Origin: Phytohabitans aurantiacus
GTDB taxonomy: Bacteria; Actinomycetota; Actinomycetes; Mycobacteriales; Micromonosporaceae
NCBI RefSeq assembly: GCF_027923225.1
Contig: NZ_BSDI01000020.1
Span: 60,103-124,102 of the forward strand
Direction: 5' to 3'
Length of the DNA stretch: 64,000 bases
Shown here: piece by piece, positions 24,330-34,855 of the stretch
Position numbering within the stretch: the stretch's first letter is position 1
Layout of the letters: every line of letters starts with the position of its first letter
Notes under the pieces: generated by a model
Database searches by the model: none
What the model saw: only the letters and a program-made list of their open reading frames with translations
What the model was told of the DNA's origin: nothing
Translations under genes and position numbers: made by a program

Positions 24330-24659
24330 TCAGGCTTCGAAGACGCCCGCGTCGACGAGACGCTTCTCGGTGGCGTCCCAGCCGTCGCTCGGGTACGCCG
24401 CCGCCAGCGCGTTGATCTCGGCGCGGATCTTCGCGGCGTGGCCGGCGCCGACCAGTACGCGGATCTCCTCGATGAACGCCTCGGAGTCGGTGCGCAGGTG
24501 GGGGGTCTTGCCGTTGGTCAGGTTGCGCACGTACGCGTGCTTGCCCTTGTTGAGCGGGATGAGGTACTTGAACTCACCGAGCACGCTCAGGGCCCCGCCC
24601 TGGGCGCCCGCTCCGGCGCGGACTGACGCGCGCGCGGTCTTGGAGGTGTTGCTCGCCAC
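24330..24659 (-). CDS. conserved hypothetical protein, 109 residues
   Basis: The GTG at 24659 sits seven bases after AAGGAG, which decides the start; the longer frame upstream is not supported. The protein begins with a Ser/Thr/Arg-rich stretch, followed by LGEFKYLIPLNKGKHAYVRNLT, a Gly/Ala/Lys helical part and SDGWDATEKRLVDAGVFEA at the end. I do not know the family; its clean ribosome site, terminator and biased codons indicate a real, probably conserved gene. It is divergent from the DUF3145 gene with 234 bp between them. Confidence 0.72.
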   Translation of the reverse strand: MASNTSKTARASVRAGAGAQGGALSVLGEFKYLIPLNKGKHAYVRNLTNGKTPHLRTDSEAFIEEIRVLVGAGHAAKIRAEINALAAAYPSDGWDATEKRLVDAGVFEA

Positions 24660-24893
24660 GGAGGTACTCCTTGCACAGATACAGAGGCAGCAGGACAGAG
24701 AAAGACAACTGAACTGTACCCGACGCGGAAACGGGCGCGTTCCGTGACAACGTCTGTCCATTTGCGTTATTCCTCGTGTCAGTTTGCCGATTCTCTGGCG
24801 CACCATCCGTCACAGGCGTCATCATGTTGTCCAGCACCTTCTGGTTGATCGAGGTCGTAGGGGAAGACGCACCTCGGTCTTCGGGAGGTCACC

Positions 24894-25385
24894 GTGCCAA
24901 CGCGTGGCGTCGTATACGTCCACTCGACCCCGCTCGCCGTGTGTCCTCACGTCGAGTGGGCGATCGCGCGCGTCCTCACCGCGCCGGTCAATCTGCACTG
25001 GACCATTCAGCCGGTCGAGGCCGGCGCTCGCCGGTCCGAGTGCAGCTGGACCGGACGGCCGGGGACGGGTGCCGAGCTGGCTGCTGCCCTCCGGCAGTGG
25101 CCCATGATCCGTTTCGAGATCACGGAGGACCCGAGCCCGGGGGTCGACGGCGAGCGGTACATGTACGTGCCGGGGCGGGGGCTCTTCCGCGCGACCATGG
25201 GCAGCGCGGGTGACATCCAGCTCGGCGAGGACCGGCTGCGCTCGATCATGGAGGCGGCACGCGGTCCGGAGGCGCTCGCCCACGCGCTGGAAAAGGCGCT
25301 CGGCACCGCGTGGGACGCGGAGCTGGAGCCCTACCGGTACGCGGGCGACGGGGCGCCAGTGACGTTGCTCACGCGGGTTGGATGA
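24894..25385 (+). CDS. DUF3145-family protein
   Basis: The 163-residue protein matches the actinobacterial DUF3145 family: MPTRGVVYVHSTPLAVCPHVEWAI at the start, then CSWTGRPGTGAELAAALRQW and RFEITEDPSPGVDGERYMYVPGRGLFRA. Function is unknown; the family is nearly universal in actinobacteria. The GTG start follows GGGAGG. The length is normal and no membrane or secretion signal is present. Confidence 0.88.
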   Translation: MPTRGVVYVHSTPLAVCPHVEWAIARVLTAPVNLHWTIQPVEAGARRSECSWTGRPGTGAELAAALRQWPMIRFEITEDPSPGVDGERYMYVPGRGLFRATMGSAGDIQLGEDRLRSIMEAARGPEALAHALEKALGTAWDAELEPYRYAGDGAPVTLLTRVG

Positions 25386-25433
25386 TCTCGTCCTGAGTTG
25401 CCCCGTTCTGTTCGGCCTGCTGGGATAGCGGGC

Positions 25434-27107
25434 GTGCGCCTGCGTCCCCTGGCTCTTGCCGCCGTCCTCGCCCTGGCCGCCGCCTGCGGTGCCGACCCGA
25501 GCACGCCGCAGAAGAAGGAAGAGCCCGCCCTCACCGGCGGGCCGGCCGAGCGCGCCGCCCAACTCGTCGCGAGGCTCTCCGACGAGGATCTCGCCGGGCA
25601 GGTGCTCATGCCGTACGCCTACGGCAGCTCGGCGACCGAGGTGTCGCCCGGCTCGGCGGCGGGCAACCAGAAGCTCGCCGGTGTCGACACCCCCGCCGAG
25701 ATGGTCGCTGAGTATCACCTCGGCGGCCTGATCCTCGTCGGGTTCTCCGCCGACGACCCGACGTCGAAGAACCAGACAACGACCAATGTGGACTCTCCAC
25801 AGCAGGTACTCGACCTGACCACCGGACTCCAGAAGGCCGCCGCGAAGCTGCCCGCCGGCGCGGCGCCGATGCTCGTCGGCACCGACCAGGAGTACGGCGT
25901 CGTGACCCGCCTCAGGGACGGTGTCACGACGCTGCCGAGCGCGATGGCCTTCGGCGCGGCCGGCGATCCGCGCCTGACCGAAGACGCCTGGCGCGCGGCG
26001 GGTTCGGAGCTTGCCGCCGTGGGGATCAATGTGGACTTCGCGCCCGTCGCCGACGTTCTCGGCGGCGACGGCAGCGCTGTCATCGGTTCCCGCTCTTACG
26101 GCTCCGATCCCAAGAAGGTCGCCGAGCAGGTGAGCGGCGCCGTGCGGGGCCTGCAGGACGGCGGGGTCGCCGCCACGCTCAAGCACTTTCCCGGTCACGG
26201 CCACACGACCGGCGACTCCCACACCGACCTGCCCCAGCTGCGGCAGGATCGGGCCACATTGGACGCTGGTGACCTGCCGCCGTTCAGTGCCGGCATCGCC
26301 GCTGGCGCCAAGCTCGTGATGTCCGGCCATCTCGACGTCCGCGCCATCGACCCGGGCACGCCCGCGACGTTCTCCCGCAAGGTGCTCACCGACGTGCTGC
26401 GCGGCCAGCTCGGGTTCAAGGGCGTGGTGGTCACCGACGGCATGAACATGGCACCGGCGGAGAAATGGCCCCCGGGCGAGGCCGCTGTGCGCGCGCTCAA
26501 CGCCGGCAACGACCTCCTGCTGATGCCGCCCGACCTGAAAGCGGCGTACGACGGGATTCTCGGCGGGCTGCGCGACGGCAGCCTGCCGCGCGAACGCCTC
26601 GTCGACGCGGCCACCCGGGTGCTGACGCTCAAGTTCGAGCTCGGATCGAAGCCAGCACCGGCGATGTCCATCGTGGGCAGTGCCGCGCACGCCGCCGCCG
26701 CGGACCGGCTCGCCGCCGCCGCGGTCACCCAACTGCGCGGCAACTGCCAGGGGATCAGCGGGCCCGTCACCGTCACCGCCGCCAAGGGCCGCGACAGCAC
26801 GCGTGCCACGCTCGTCGAGGCGCTGAAGGCCGCCGGGGTCGAGGTCGTCGACAGCGGCGGCACCGAGGTCCATCTCATCGGGTACGGGGACGAGCGCGCC
26901 GACCTCAGCAAGACCGCGGCGGTGACGGTGGCGATGGACACCCCCAACCTGCTGGCGCAGTCGAAGTCTCCGTCGCTGCTCGCCACGTACTCGTCGAGCC
27001 GCGCCTCGATGCGCGCACTCGCGGGCGTCCTCGCCGGCAAGACGCCGCCCTCCGGCAGTGCCCCCATCGACGTCCCCGGCCTCCCGCGCACCGCCTGCGC
27101 GGCATAG
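25434..27107 (+). CDS. GH3 lipoprotein, NagZ-like beta-N-acetylhexosaminidase/beta-glucosidase
   Basis: The 557-residue protein has a lipoprotein signal with lipobox LAAAC (Cys18), so it is anchored outside the membrane. The GH3 catalytic domain covers about 45-390 and has the NagZ signature KHFPGHGHTTGDSHTDLP with the His/Asp acid-base pair and the nucleophile Asp in VVTDGMNM. NagZ-like enzymes remove GlcNAc from muropeptides or chitooligosaccharides. A GH3 C-terminal-like domain of about 150 residues follows. GTG at 25434 is chosen because the signal peptide begins there. The GT2 gene starts 20 bp downstream. Confidence 0.92.
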   Translation: MRLRPLALAAVLALAAACGADPSTPQKKEEPALTGGPAERAAQLVARLSDEDLAGQVLMPYAYGSSATEVSPGSAAGNQKLAGVDTPAEMVAEYHLGGLILVGFSADDPTSKNQTTTNVDSPQQVLDLTTGLQKAAAKLPAGAAPMLVGTDQEYGVVTRLRDGVTTLPSAMAFGAAGDPRLTEDAWRAAGSELAAVGINVDFAPVADVLGGDGSAVIGSRSYGSDPKKVAEQVSGAVRGLQDGGVAATLKHFPGHGHTTGDSHTDLPQLRQDRATLDAGDLPPFSAGIAAGAKLVMSGHLDVRAIDPGTPATFSRKVLTDVLRGQLGFKGVVVTDGMNMAPAEKWPPGEAAVRALNAGNDLLLMPPDLKAAYDGILGGLRDGSLPRERLVDAATRVLTLKFELGSKPAPAMSIVGSAAHAAAADRLAAAAVTQLRGNCQGISGPVTVTAAKGRDSTRATLVEALKAAGVEVVDSGGTEVHLIGYGDERADLSKTAAVTVAMDTPNLLAQSKSPSLLATYSSSRASMRALAGVLAGKTPPSGSAPIDVPGLPRTACAA

Positions 27108-27126
27108 CTTTGATAGCGTCGGGCGC

Positions 27127-28092
27127 GTGGTCGTTGCCGAGCCGGCACTTTCCGTGGTCGTGCCGATGTTCAACGAGGAGTCGGTTCTGCCGCTGCTCGT
27201 GAGCCGGTTGCGCGGTGTGCTCGACGGGCTCGGCGAGCCTTACGAGGTGGTCGCCGTCGATGACGGCAGCACCGACAACACGCTGGTCGCGCTGCACGCG
27301 GCCCGTCGCGGCTGGCCGCAGCTTCGCATCGTGCGGCTGCGGCGCAACAGCGGGCACCAGGCCGCGTTGCTCGCCGGCCTGATGCGGGCCCGCGGGGCGT
27401 ACGTGGTCAGCATCGACGCCGACCTGCAGGATCCGCCGGAAACCATCGTCGACATGCTGCGGCTCGCGCGCTCCGAGCGGCTCGACATCGTGTACGGCGT
27501 GCGCGGCGACCGCACCGTCGACACTCCCTTCAAGCGGTGGACGGCCGGCCTGTACTACCGGCTCATGCGTCGCCTGGTCGGCAAGCAGGTGCCGGCGAAC
27601 GCGGGTGACTTCCGGCTGCTGAGCCGGGCCGCCGTCGAGGCGCTGCGCGAGCTGCCCGAGCGCACGCCCGTGCTGCGGCTCGTGGTGCCGTGGCTGGGCT
27701 TCCCGAGCGGTGAGGTGACGTTCCTGCGTGCCGAGCGGGCGGCCGGGCGCACCAAGTACCCGATGTCCCGCATGATGAGCCTGGCCGCAGACAGCGTGAC
27801 AAGCTTCTCCGCGGCGCCCTTGCGCGTCGCGACGTGGCTGGGCCTCGCGGGCGTCGTGGTGTGCGGCGTCCTGGTCGTGGTGGCGATCATCGCGTTCTTC
27901 CTCGGCGCCACGGTCAGTGGTTGGCCGTCCCTGTATGTAGCTGTGCTGTTTCTCGGTGCGGTGCAACTGCTCTGCCTGGGCCTGCTGGGCGAATACGTCG
28001 CCCGCATCTACACGGCCGTGCAGGCCCGCCCGGCGTACTTCATCGCGGAGGACACCGACGCCTCCGCCGAGCTGGCCGACAGCCTGCGGTGA
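27127..28092 (+). CDS. GT2 glycosyltransferase, DPM1/GtrB-like
   Basis: The 321-residue enzyme has a cytoplasmic GT-A domain (VVVPMFNEESVLP, VDDGSTDNT, DADLQDPPE with the metal-binding acidic residues) and two C-terminal membrane helices (about 235-290). Relatives transfer mannose or glucose from NDP-sugar to polyprenyl phosphate. The GTG start at 27127 is taken because the upstream part belongs to the GH3 gene. Its stop overlaps the GTG of the large membrane protein (GTGA), so the two are coupled and the lipid-linked sugar is probably used by that protein. Confidence 0.93.
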   Translation: MVVAEPALSVVVPMFNEESVLPLLVSRLRGVLDGLGEPYEVVAVDDGSTDNTLVALHAARRGWPQLRIVRLRRNSGHQAALLAGLMRARGAYVVSIDADLQDPPETIVDMLRLARSERLDIVYGVRGDRTVDTPFKRWTAGLYYRLMRRLVGKQVPANAGDFRLLSRAAVEALRELPERTPVLRLVVPWLGFPSGEVTFLRAERAAGRTKYPMSRMMSLAADSVTSFSAAPLRVATWLGLAGVVVCGVLVVVAIIAFFLGATVSGWPSLYVAVLFLGAVQLLCLGLLGEYVARIYTAVQARPAYFIAEDTDASAELADSLR

Positions 28093-30251
28093 CGGTTGCC
28101 GCCCCGGCCGCCGCGCCGCCAGCGGTGGCTGCCCGCGATCCGTGGCGTTGGGCGCCGGCTGCGGCCGCGTACGGGTTTGTCGTCGGGGCGCTGCTGGTCA
28201 CTGGCACGCCTTTGCTCGACGTGGGGCGCTACACGGCCTACGCGGTGCTGGCCGTGCTGCTGCCCGGCACGCTCGTCTACCGGGCGCTGCGCCGCCAGCC
28301 GCACACGCTCGTGGAAGACCTGGCGTTCGGCGCGGCCGTCGGGCTGGTGCTGGAGCTCGCCGCGTGGTTCGTGTTCGTGCGGGCGGGGCTGGAGGGCTGG
28401 CTGTGGGTGTGGCCGGCCTTCGTGGTGGCGCCGTTCGCGCTCGTGCGCCCGTTGCGGCGGCACTGGTGGGTGCGCGGATACACGGCGGTGCCGCGCGGCT
28501 GGGCGTGGTCGGTCACAGCCGTGCTCGCCGGCTTCACGCTGTACCTGTGGGAGTCGTTCCTGCGGCGCAACCCGATCCTGCCGGCGAGCGAGGGGCAGGC
28601 ACAGTACCTCGACCTGCCGTTCCAGATGTCGATCGCGGGCGCGGCGACCCACCAGGCGCCGCCCGAGCTGCCGCAGGTGGCCGGCGAGCCGCTGCACTAC
28701 CACTGGTTCGGGTTCGCGCACATGGGCGCGGCCAGCCTGGTCAGCGGCGTCGACCTGCCGACGGTGTTCCTGCGGCTGGCGGTACCGGCCCTGTGCGCGC
28801 TGGCGATCGTGCTGGTCGCGGTCGTCGGATGGCGCATCAGCGGCCGGGCGTACGCGGGCGTCGGCGCGGCCGTGCTGATGTTCACGATCGGCGAGTTCGG
28901 CTACGAAAACGGGATCCGGCAGCTCTTCGGCACCCAGGCGACGTTCATCGTGTGGGGCAGCCCGTCGATGACGTACAGCTGGGTGCTGCTCCTGCCCCTG
29001 ATCGCGGTACTTGTCGACGTGGTGCGCTCCCGTTCCGAGCGTGGCACATGGGTGCTGGCCGCCCTCTTCCTGGCCGGCTCGACGGGCGCGAAGGCCAGCT
29101 CGGTGCCCGTGGTGGCGGGCGCGCTGGGGCTGACCGGGTTGGTCCTGCTGGTCACCCGCCGCCGGATCGTGTGGCCCATCGCGGCGGCGCTGGGGCTGGC
29201 GATCGTGGCGCAGGTGTTCGCGACGGCGGTGCTGTTCGCGTTCGAGAGCCACGGCGTGACCGTCAAGCCGCTGTCCGGCCTGGAGCCGTATGTCGGGCCG
29301 GCGTGGTCGTGGCCGCTGGTGATAGTGGCGTTCCTGCTCAACCTGCAGCTCCGGCTGGCGGGCATCTTCGCGCTGGGGCGGCGCCTGCTCACCGACCCGG
29401 AGAAGGTGTTCCTGCTGTCCGGGGCCGTGATCGGGCCGGTGATCTACCTCGTGGTCGCGCACCCGGGGAGCAGCAACCAGTACTTCGTCCGGGCCGGCTT
29501 CGCCTTCGGCGTGATCCTGTCGGCGTGGGGCTGGGCCGAGGTGGTGGGCCGGTGGCGCTGGTCGCTGCTCGCCTTCGCCGCCGGCCTGGGCACGCTTCTC
29601 ACGGTCATACAGCTGACGTGGCGGGCGGGGTTCAGCCCGACGCCCGCGTACGACCCGCTGGTGCCGCTGCTGTTGTGGGCGCTCGCGCTGACCGTCGTGG
29701 CGATGCTGGTGAGCGTGGTGTGGCGGTCACCGGCGTTTCTGCTGACAGGCGTCCTGGTCGCCGGTGCGCCGGGGCTCGTGATGGACGCGGCGGCGGCTCA
29801 CCGGTACCCGAACGGCGGCGCCTACGCGGTGACGCTCCTACCGGCGTCGCGGATCGCCGCCGCCCGGTGGGTGTACGAGCACAGCGACCCCGACGACGTA
29901 CTGGCCACGAACGTCCACTGTGCGGAGTTGACGGTGCACGTGGGCTGCGACGCGCGCTCGTTCTGGCTCAGCGCGTACGCCCAGCGTGCCGTGCTGGTCG
30001 AGGGGTGGACGTTCGCGCCGCGCATGGTGGGCCTGCCGCTCGGCCCCGAGGAGCCGTTCTGGGATCCGGCTCTGCTGGCGCTGAACGACGCGGCGTTCTA
30101 CGAGCCGACCCGCGAGCGACTGGACGCGTTGCGCGCACGGGGAGTCCGCTGGCTGGTCGCCGACCGCGCCACCCGCCCCGAGTCGCCGTTGCTGGCCGGG
30201 CTGGCGACGGAGCGGTACCGGAACAGCCGCATCACGGTTTACGAGCTGTGA
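28089..30251 (+). CDS. large polytopic membrane protein, probable glycosyltransferase (GT-C-like)
   Basis: The 720-residue protein has about twelve hydrophobic helices, an extracytoplasmic loop with SEGQAQYLDLPFQMS and PLHYHWFGF, and a soluble C-terminal domain of about 140 residues. The general design matches GT-C glycosyltransferases that use polyprenyl-phosphate sugars, but no family-specific motif could be assigned with certainty. Coupling to the DPM1-like gene through a GTGA overlap supports a shared pathway that adds sugar to a wall polymer or protein. The 3' end overlaps the convergent methyltransferase gene by 20 bp. Confidence 0.8.
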   Translation: MTVAAPAAAPPAVAARDPWRWAPAAAAYGFVVGALLVTGTPLLDVGRYTAYAVLAVLLPGTLVYRALRRQPHTLVEDLAFGAAVGLVLELAAWFVFVRAGLEGWLWVWPAFVVAPFALVRPLRRHWWVRGYTAVPRGWAWSVTAVLAGFTLYLWESFLRRNPILPASEGQAQYLDLPFQMSIAGAATHQAPPELPQVAGEPLHYHWFGFAHMGAASLVSGVDLPTVFLRLAVPALCALAIVLVAVVGWRISGRAYAGVGAAVLMFTIGEFGYENGIRQLFGTQATFIVWGSPSMTYSWVLLLPLIAVLVDVVRSRSERGTWVLAALFLAGSTGAKASSVPVVAGALGLTGLVLLVTRRRIVWPIAAALGLAIVAQVFATAVLFAFESHGVTVKPLSGLEPYVGPAWSWPLVIVAFLLNLQLRLAGIFALGRRLLTDPEKVFLLSGAVIGPVIYLVVAHPGSSNQYFVRAGFAFGVILSAWGWAEVVGRWRWSLLAFAAGLGTLLTVIQLTWRAGFSPTPAYDPLVPLLLWALALTVVAMLVSVVWRSPAFLLTGVLVAGAPGLVMDAAAAHRYPNGGAYAVTLLPASRIAAARWVYEHSDPDDVLATNVHCAELTVHVGCDARSFWLSAYAQRAVLVEGWTFAPRMVGLPLGPEEPFWDPALLALNDAAFYEPTRERLDALRARGVRWLVADRATRPESPLLAGLATERYRNSRITVYEL

Positions 30252-30939
30252 GCATCAGCGAGACGCTGGGCAGCGACTTCACCGGTAGGTAGCGCTCGGC
30301 GGTGATGATCGCGGTCAGCGCGGTGTTGACAATCGCGGGCATGTCGTCGAGGTCGCTGCCGGTGCTCTTGCGCCGCCGCCAGGCCGCGACGGGGCGGAGC
30401 AGGACGTTCCAGCTCCACAGGTCGTCGACGACCAGCCCGGCCTTTTCCACCACGGCGGTCAGCGTCTCCCGCGTGTACCGCCGCACGTGCCCCACGGCCA
30501 CGTCGTGCGCGGACCACAGCTTCATGTCGCACGGCACGGCGATCAGCGCGGTGCCACCCGGTCGCAGCGTGCGGTGGATCTCGCCGGCGGCCAGGTGGTC
30601 TTCGTCGATGTGTTCCAGGATGTCGAATGCCACCACGAGGTCGAGCCCACCCGAGGGGAGCGGCAGGTTGCGGGCGTCGGCGCGGATCACGTCGAGGCCG
30701 CGCTCGGCGGCCACCTCGGCACCCTCCTGGCTGTACTCCAGGGCCAGGGGGCGCCAGCCGTGCGCTCGCAGTACCCGAGTGTTGCCGCCGCCCGCGGCAC
30801 CGATGTCGAGCGCGGTGCCCGCGGGGGTGCCGGCCGCTGAGAGGCGGCGCAGCGCTCGTGCCAGCAGCGTCCGCCGCTCCCGGTACCACCAGTGGGTGTC
30901 TTCGAGAGCGGCGAGCTTGCGTATCTCGGTGGCTTCCAC
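30232..30939 (-). CDS. class I SAM-dependent methyltransferase
   Basis: The 235-residue enzyme shows SAM motif I ALDIGAAGGGNTRVL, acidic motif LALEYSQEG, and motif FDILEHIDEDHLAAGEIHRTLRPGG typical of UbiE/Methyltransf_11 enzymes. The N-terminal HWWYRERR is common in actinobacterial methyltransferases located beside polysaccharide genes. Its acceptor is unknown. The GTG start at 30939 begins 10 bp after the stop of the carboxylase gene on the same strand, so it may be part of the fatty-acid transcript. Confidence 0.85.
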   Translation of the reverse strand: MEATEIRKLAALEDTHWWYRERRTLLARALRRLSAAGTPAGTALDIGAAGGGNTRVLRAHGWRPLALEYSQEGAEVAAERGLDVIRADARNLPLPSGGLDLVVAFDILEHIDEDHLAAGEIHRTLRPGGTALIAVPCDMKLWSAHDVAVGHVRRYTRETLTAVVEKAGLVVDDLWSWNVLLRPVAAWRRRKSTGSDLDDMPAIVNTALTAIITAERYLPVKSLPSVSLMLTARKP

Positions 30940-30949
30940 CCCGAAGAGC

Positions 30950-32377
30950 TTAGAGCGGGATGTTGCCGTGCGCGCCCCGGGCTGCCGGCGCGCCGGCCAG
31001 CGCCTCGGCGATGCGCCGGCGGGTCTCGCTGGGCTTGATGACGTCGTCGACCACGCCGATCTCCAGCGCCCGGTTGACGCCGCCCGCCACCCGGGTCTGC
31101 TCCTCGATGAGCTCGGTGCGCAGCGCCTCACGCTCGTCGTGCGGCGCCGCGGCCAGCCTCTTGCGGTGCAGGATGTTGACGGCCGCGGAGGCGCCCATGA
31201 CGGCCACCTCGGCGCTCGGCCAGGCGAACACCGCGGTCGCGCCCAGAGACCGCGAGTTCATCGCGATGTACGCGCCGCCGTACGCCTTGCGCGTCACCAG
31301 CGTGACCCGCGGCACCACCGCCTCGGCGAACGCGTGCAGCAGCTTCGCGCCCCGCCGCACCACGCCGTCCCACTCCTGGCCGAGACCCGGCAGGTACCCG
31401 GGCACGTCGACCAGTACGACCAGCGGCACACCGAGGGAGTCGCACATCCGCACGAACCGGGCGGCCTTTTCGGCGCTGGACGCGTCGAGGCAGCCGCCGA
31501 GGCGCAACGGGTTGTTGGCGATCACGCCAATGGTGCGGCCCGCGAAGCGACCCAGCGTCGTCACGACGTTCGGCGCCCACTTGGCGTGCAGCTCTACACC
31601 TGGCTCATCCAGCAGCGCTTTCACAACCGGCTTCACGTCGTACGCGCGGTTGGCCTCGGCGGGCAACGCCGCCGCCATGTCGTGCCCGTCGGTGTCGTCG
31701 CCCACCGGTACGTCGGCGGGGGAGAACCGGCCCTGGCGGCCGAGCAGGGCGGCCAGCTTGCGCGCCTCGACGAGCGCCGAGTCGTCGTCCTTCGTGGTCA
31801 CGTGCACCACGCCGGAGCGCCGGCCGTGCGGCTCGGGACCGCCCAGCCGCTCCATGTCGACCTGCTCGCCGGTGACCGACCGCACCACCTCGGGACCGGT
31901 CACGAAGATCCGGCCCGCCCCGCTCATCACCACGATGTCGGTCAGCGCCGGCCCGTACGCGGCACCGCCCGCCGCCGGGCCGAGCACCACCGAGATCTGT
32001 GGCACCCGGCCGGACGCCCGCACCATCGCCGCGAACACCTGACCGACCGCGTCGAGCGCCACCACGCCCTCGGCGAGGCGAGCGCCACCGGAGTGCCAGA
32101 GCCCCAGCACCGGTACCCGCTCGCGCACCGCCGTGTCGATGGCGTCCACGATGTGACGGCAGCCCTCCGTGCCCATGGCACCGCCCATGCGGGTGGCGTC
32201 CGTGGCGTACGCGATGGCGGCCGTACCGTCGATCTCACCGCGCGCCCACAGCACACCCGAGTCGTCGCGCGGCGCCAGCAGCCGGAGCGAGCCGGCGTCG
32301 AAGACGGCGCGCAGCCGCACTTCGGGATCGCGGTGGTCCACAATGGATGAGTCGGCGGCGGTGGACGTCACGGTCAC
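30950..32377 (-). CDS. acyl-CoA carboxylase carboxyltransferase (beta) subunit
   Basis: This 475-residue protein has both halves of the carboxyltransferase fold. Typical blocks are LWHSGGARLAEGV, GPAAGGAAYGPALTD (acyl-CoA oxyanion site), the biotin-side motifs VDVPGYLPGLGQEWDG, TRKAYGGAYIAMNS and WPSAEVAVMGA. Such AccD/PccB subunits make malonyl- or methylmalonyl-CoA from a carboxybiotin carrier. It lies 16 bp after FabF in the fatty-acid locus, so malonyl-CoA for FAS II is the likely product. No alpha subunit (biotin carboxylase) is in the window. Confidence 0.95.
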   Translation of the reverse strand: MTVTSTAADSSIVDHRDPEVRLRAVFDAGSLRLLAPRDDSGVLWARGEIDGTAAIAYATDATRMGGAMGTEGCRHIVDAIDTAVRERVPVLGLWHSGGARLAEGVVALDAVGQVFAAMVRASGRVPQISVVLGPAAGGAAYGPALTDIVVMSGAGRIFVTGPEVVRSVTGEQVDMERLGGPEPHGRRSGVVHVTTKDDDSALVEARKLAALLGRQGRFSPADVPVGDDTDGHDMAAALPAEANRAYDVKPVVKALLDEPGVELHAKWAPNVVTTLGRFAGRTIGVIANNPLRLGGCLDASSAEKAARFVRMCDSLGVPLVVLVDVPGYLPGLGQEWDGVVRRGAKLLHAFAEAVVPRVTLVTRKAYGGAYIAMNSRSLGATAVFAWPSAEVAVMGASAAVNILHRKRLAAAPHDEREALRTELIEEQTRVAGGVNRALEIGVVDDVIKPSETRRRIAEALAGAPAARGAHGNIPL

Positions 32378-32393
32378 GGCAGCCTCCAGGCAG

Positions 32394-33617
<1,224 letters not shown>

Positions 33618-33620
33618 GGG

Positions 33621-33860
33621 TCAGGCGTTGCTCTCGATGTAGGAGACGGCGTCGCCGACGGTCTTGAGGTTCTGCACCTCGTTGTCGGGGATCTTGACGT
33701 CGAACTTCTCCTCGGCCGCGACCACGACCTCGACCATGGAGAGCGAGTCGACGTCCAGGTCGTCCGTGAACGACTTCTCCTCGGCCACGTCGTCCGGGTT
33801 CACGCCGGCAACCTCTTCGAGAATCTCGGCGAGGCCGGCGATGATCTCGTCACGGGTCAT
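33621..33860 (-). CDS. acpP: acyl carrier protein
   Basis: The 79-residue ACP has the phosphopantetheine site Ser in DDLDVDSLSMVEVV and the usual acidic helices (ILEEVAGVNPDDVAEEKSF). The start MTRDEIIAGL at 33860 follows GAGAGG; a longer open frame upstream lies inside fabH and is not coding. It carries the growing chain in type II fatty-acid synthesis. It lies between fabH and fabF. Confidence 0.97.
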   Translation of the reverse strand: MTRDEIIAGLAEILEEVAGVNPDDVAEEKSFTDDLDVDSLSMVEVVVAAEEKFDVKIPDNEVQNLKTVGDAVSYIESNA

Positions 33861-33910
33861 TGGATTTCGGTTCCTCTCAAATGGTTGGTTGCTTTCCCTT
33901 AACGGGGAAA

Positions 33911-34855
33911 TTACGGACAGCGAACTACCTGTCCGGCGTAGGTGAGGCCGCCGCCGAAGCCGAAGAGCAGTACCGGCGCGCCCGAAGGCACCTCCCGGCG
34001 CTCGACGAGCTTCGACAGGGCGAGCGGCACGCTGGCGGCCGAGGTGTTTCCCGACTCGACGATGTCCTTGGCGATCACCGCGTTCGGGATGTTGAGCCGC
34101 TTGACGATGCCGTCGATGATCCGGGTGTTGGCCTGGTGCGGTACGAAGGCGGCGATGTCGGTGGACGCGACGCCCGCGCGCTCGCACGCCTGGAGCGCGA
34201 GGGGCGCCAGCGCGGTCGTGGCCCAGCGGAAGACCGCCTGGCCCTCCTGGTAGATGTACGGGCGCCAGCCTTCGATCTTCAGCACGTCGCCGCGGTCCGG
34301 TGCGGAGCCCCAGACGACCGGGCCGATGCCCGGCTCCTCGCCGTCGGCGGTCGCGGTGAGCACCGCCGCGCCGGCCGCGTCGCCGAACAGCACGCAGGTG
34401 GAGCGGTCGGTCCAGTCGGTCACGTCGGAGAGCTTCTCGGAGCCGATCACGATGGCGTTACGCGACGAGCCGGCCCGGATGGCGTGGTCGGCGGTCGCGA
34501 GCGCGTACGAGAAGCCGGAGCACGCGGTGTTGACGTCCATCGCGGCTGGTGCGGCGATGCCCAGCCGGTGCGCGACCCGCGCGGCGGTGTTGGGGCAGCG
34601 GTCGATCGCCGAGCAGGTCGCCACGACCACCATGTCGATGTCGGCGGCGGTCAGCCCGGAGGCGGCCAGCGCCTTGCCGGCGGCCGAGGTGGCCATGTCG
34701 GCCACGCTCTCGGTGTCGGCGACGCGGCGGGTCGCGATGCCGACCCGGTCGCGGATCCACTCGTCGTTGGTGTCGACGATCGCGGCCAGGTCGTCGTTGG
34801 TGACCAGTCTGGAGGGCTGGTAGTGACCCAGCGAGACGATGCGCGAGCCGGCCAT
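33911..34855 (-). CDS. fabH: 3-oxoacyl-ACP synthase III, FabH
   Basis: The 314-residue enzyme starts fatty-acid synthesis from acyl-CoA and malonyl-ACP. The triad is Cys112 in NTACSGFSYAL, His in VPHQANTRII and Asn in ESGNTSAAS. Actinobacterial FabH usually takes branched primers, which would fit iso/anteiso fatty acids. The ATG at 34855 shares one base with the stop of fabD (TAATG), so translation is coupled. Confidence 0.96.
   Translation of the reverse strand: MAGSRIVSLGHYQPSRLVTNDDLAAIVDTNDEWIRDRVGIATRRVADTESVADMATSAAGKALAASGLTAADIDMVVVATCSAIDRCPNTAARVAHRLGIAAPAAMDVNTACSGFSYALATADHAIRAGSSRNAIVIGSEKLSDVTDWTDRSTCVLFGDAAGAAVLTATADGEEPGIGPVVWGSAPDRGDVLKIEGWRPYIYQEGQAVFRWATTALAPLALQACERAGVASTDIAAFVPHQANTRIIDGIVKRLNIPNAVIAKDIVESGNTSAASVPLALSKLVERREVPSGAPVLLFGFGGGLTYAGQVVRCP

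Noticed and set aside
28008..29462. 484-codon - strand frame opposite the 720-residue membrane protein
   Set aside because: Its product is His/Gln/Arg-rich without hydrophobic or catalytic patterns, while the + strand shows regular membrane helices and a GTGA coupling.
33621..34187. Longer frame (188 codons) containing the ACP
   Set aside because: The first 109 codons lie within fabH in another frame; the normal ACP start with a ribosome site is at 33860.
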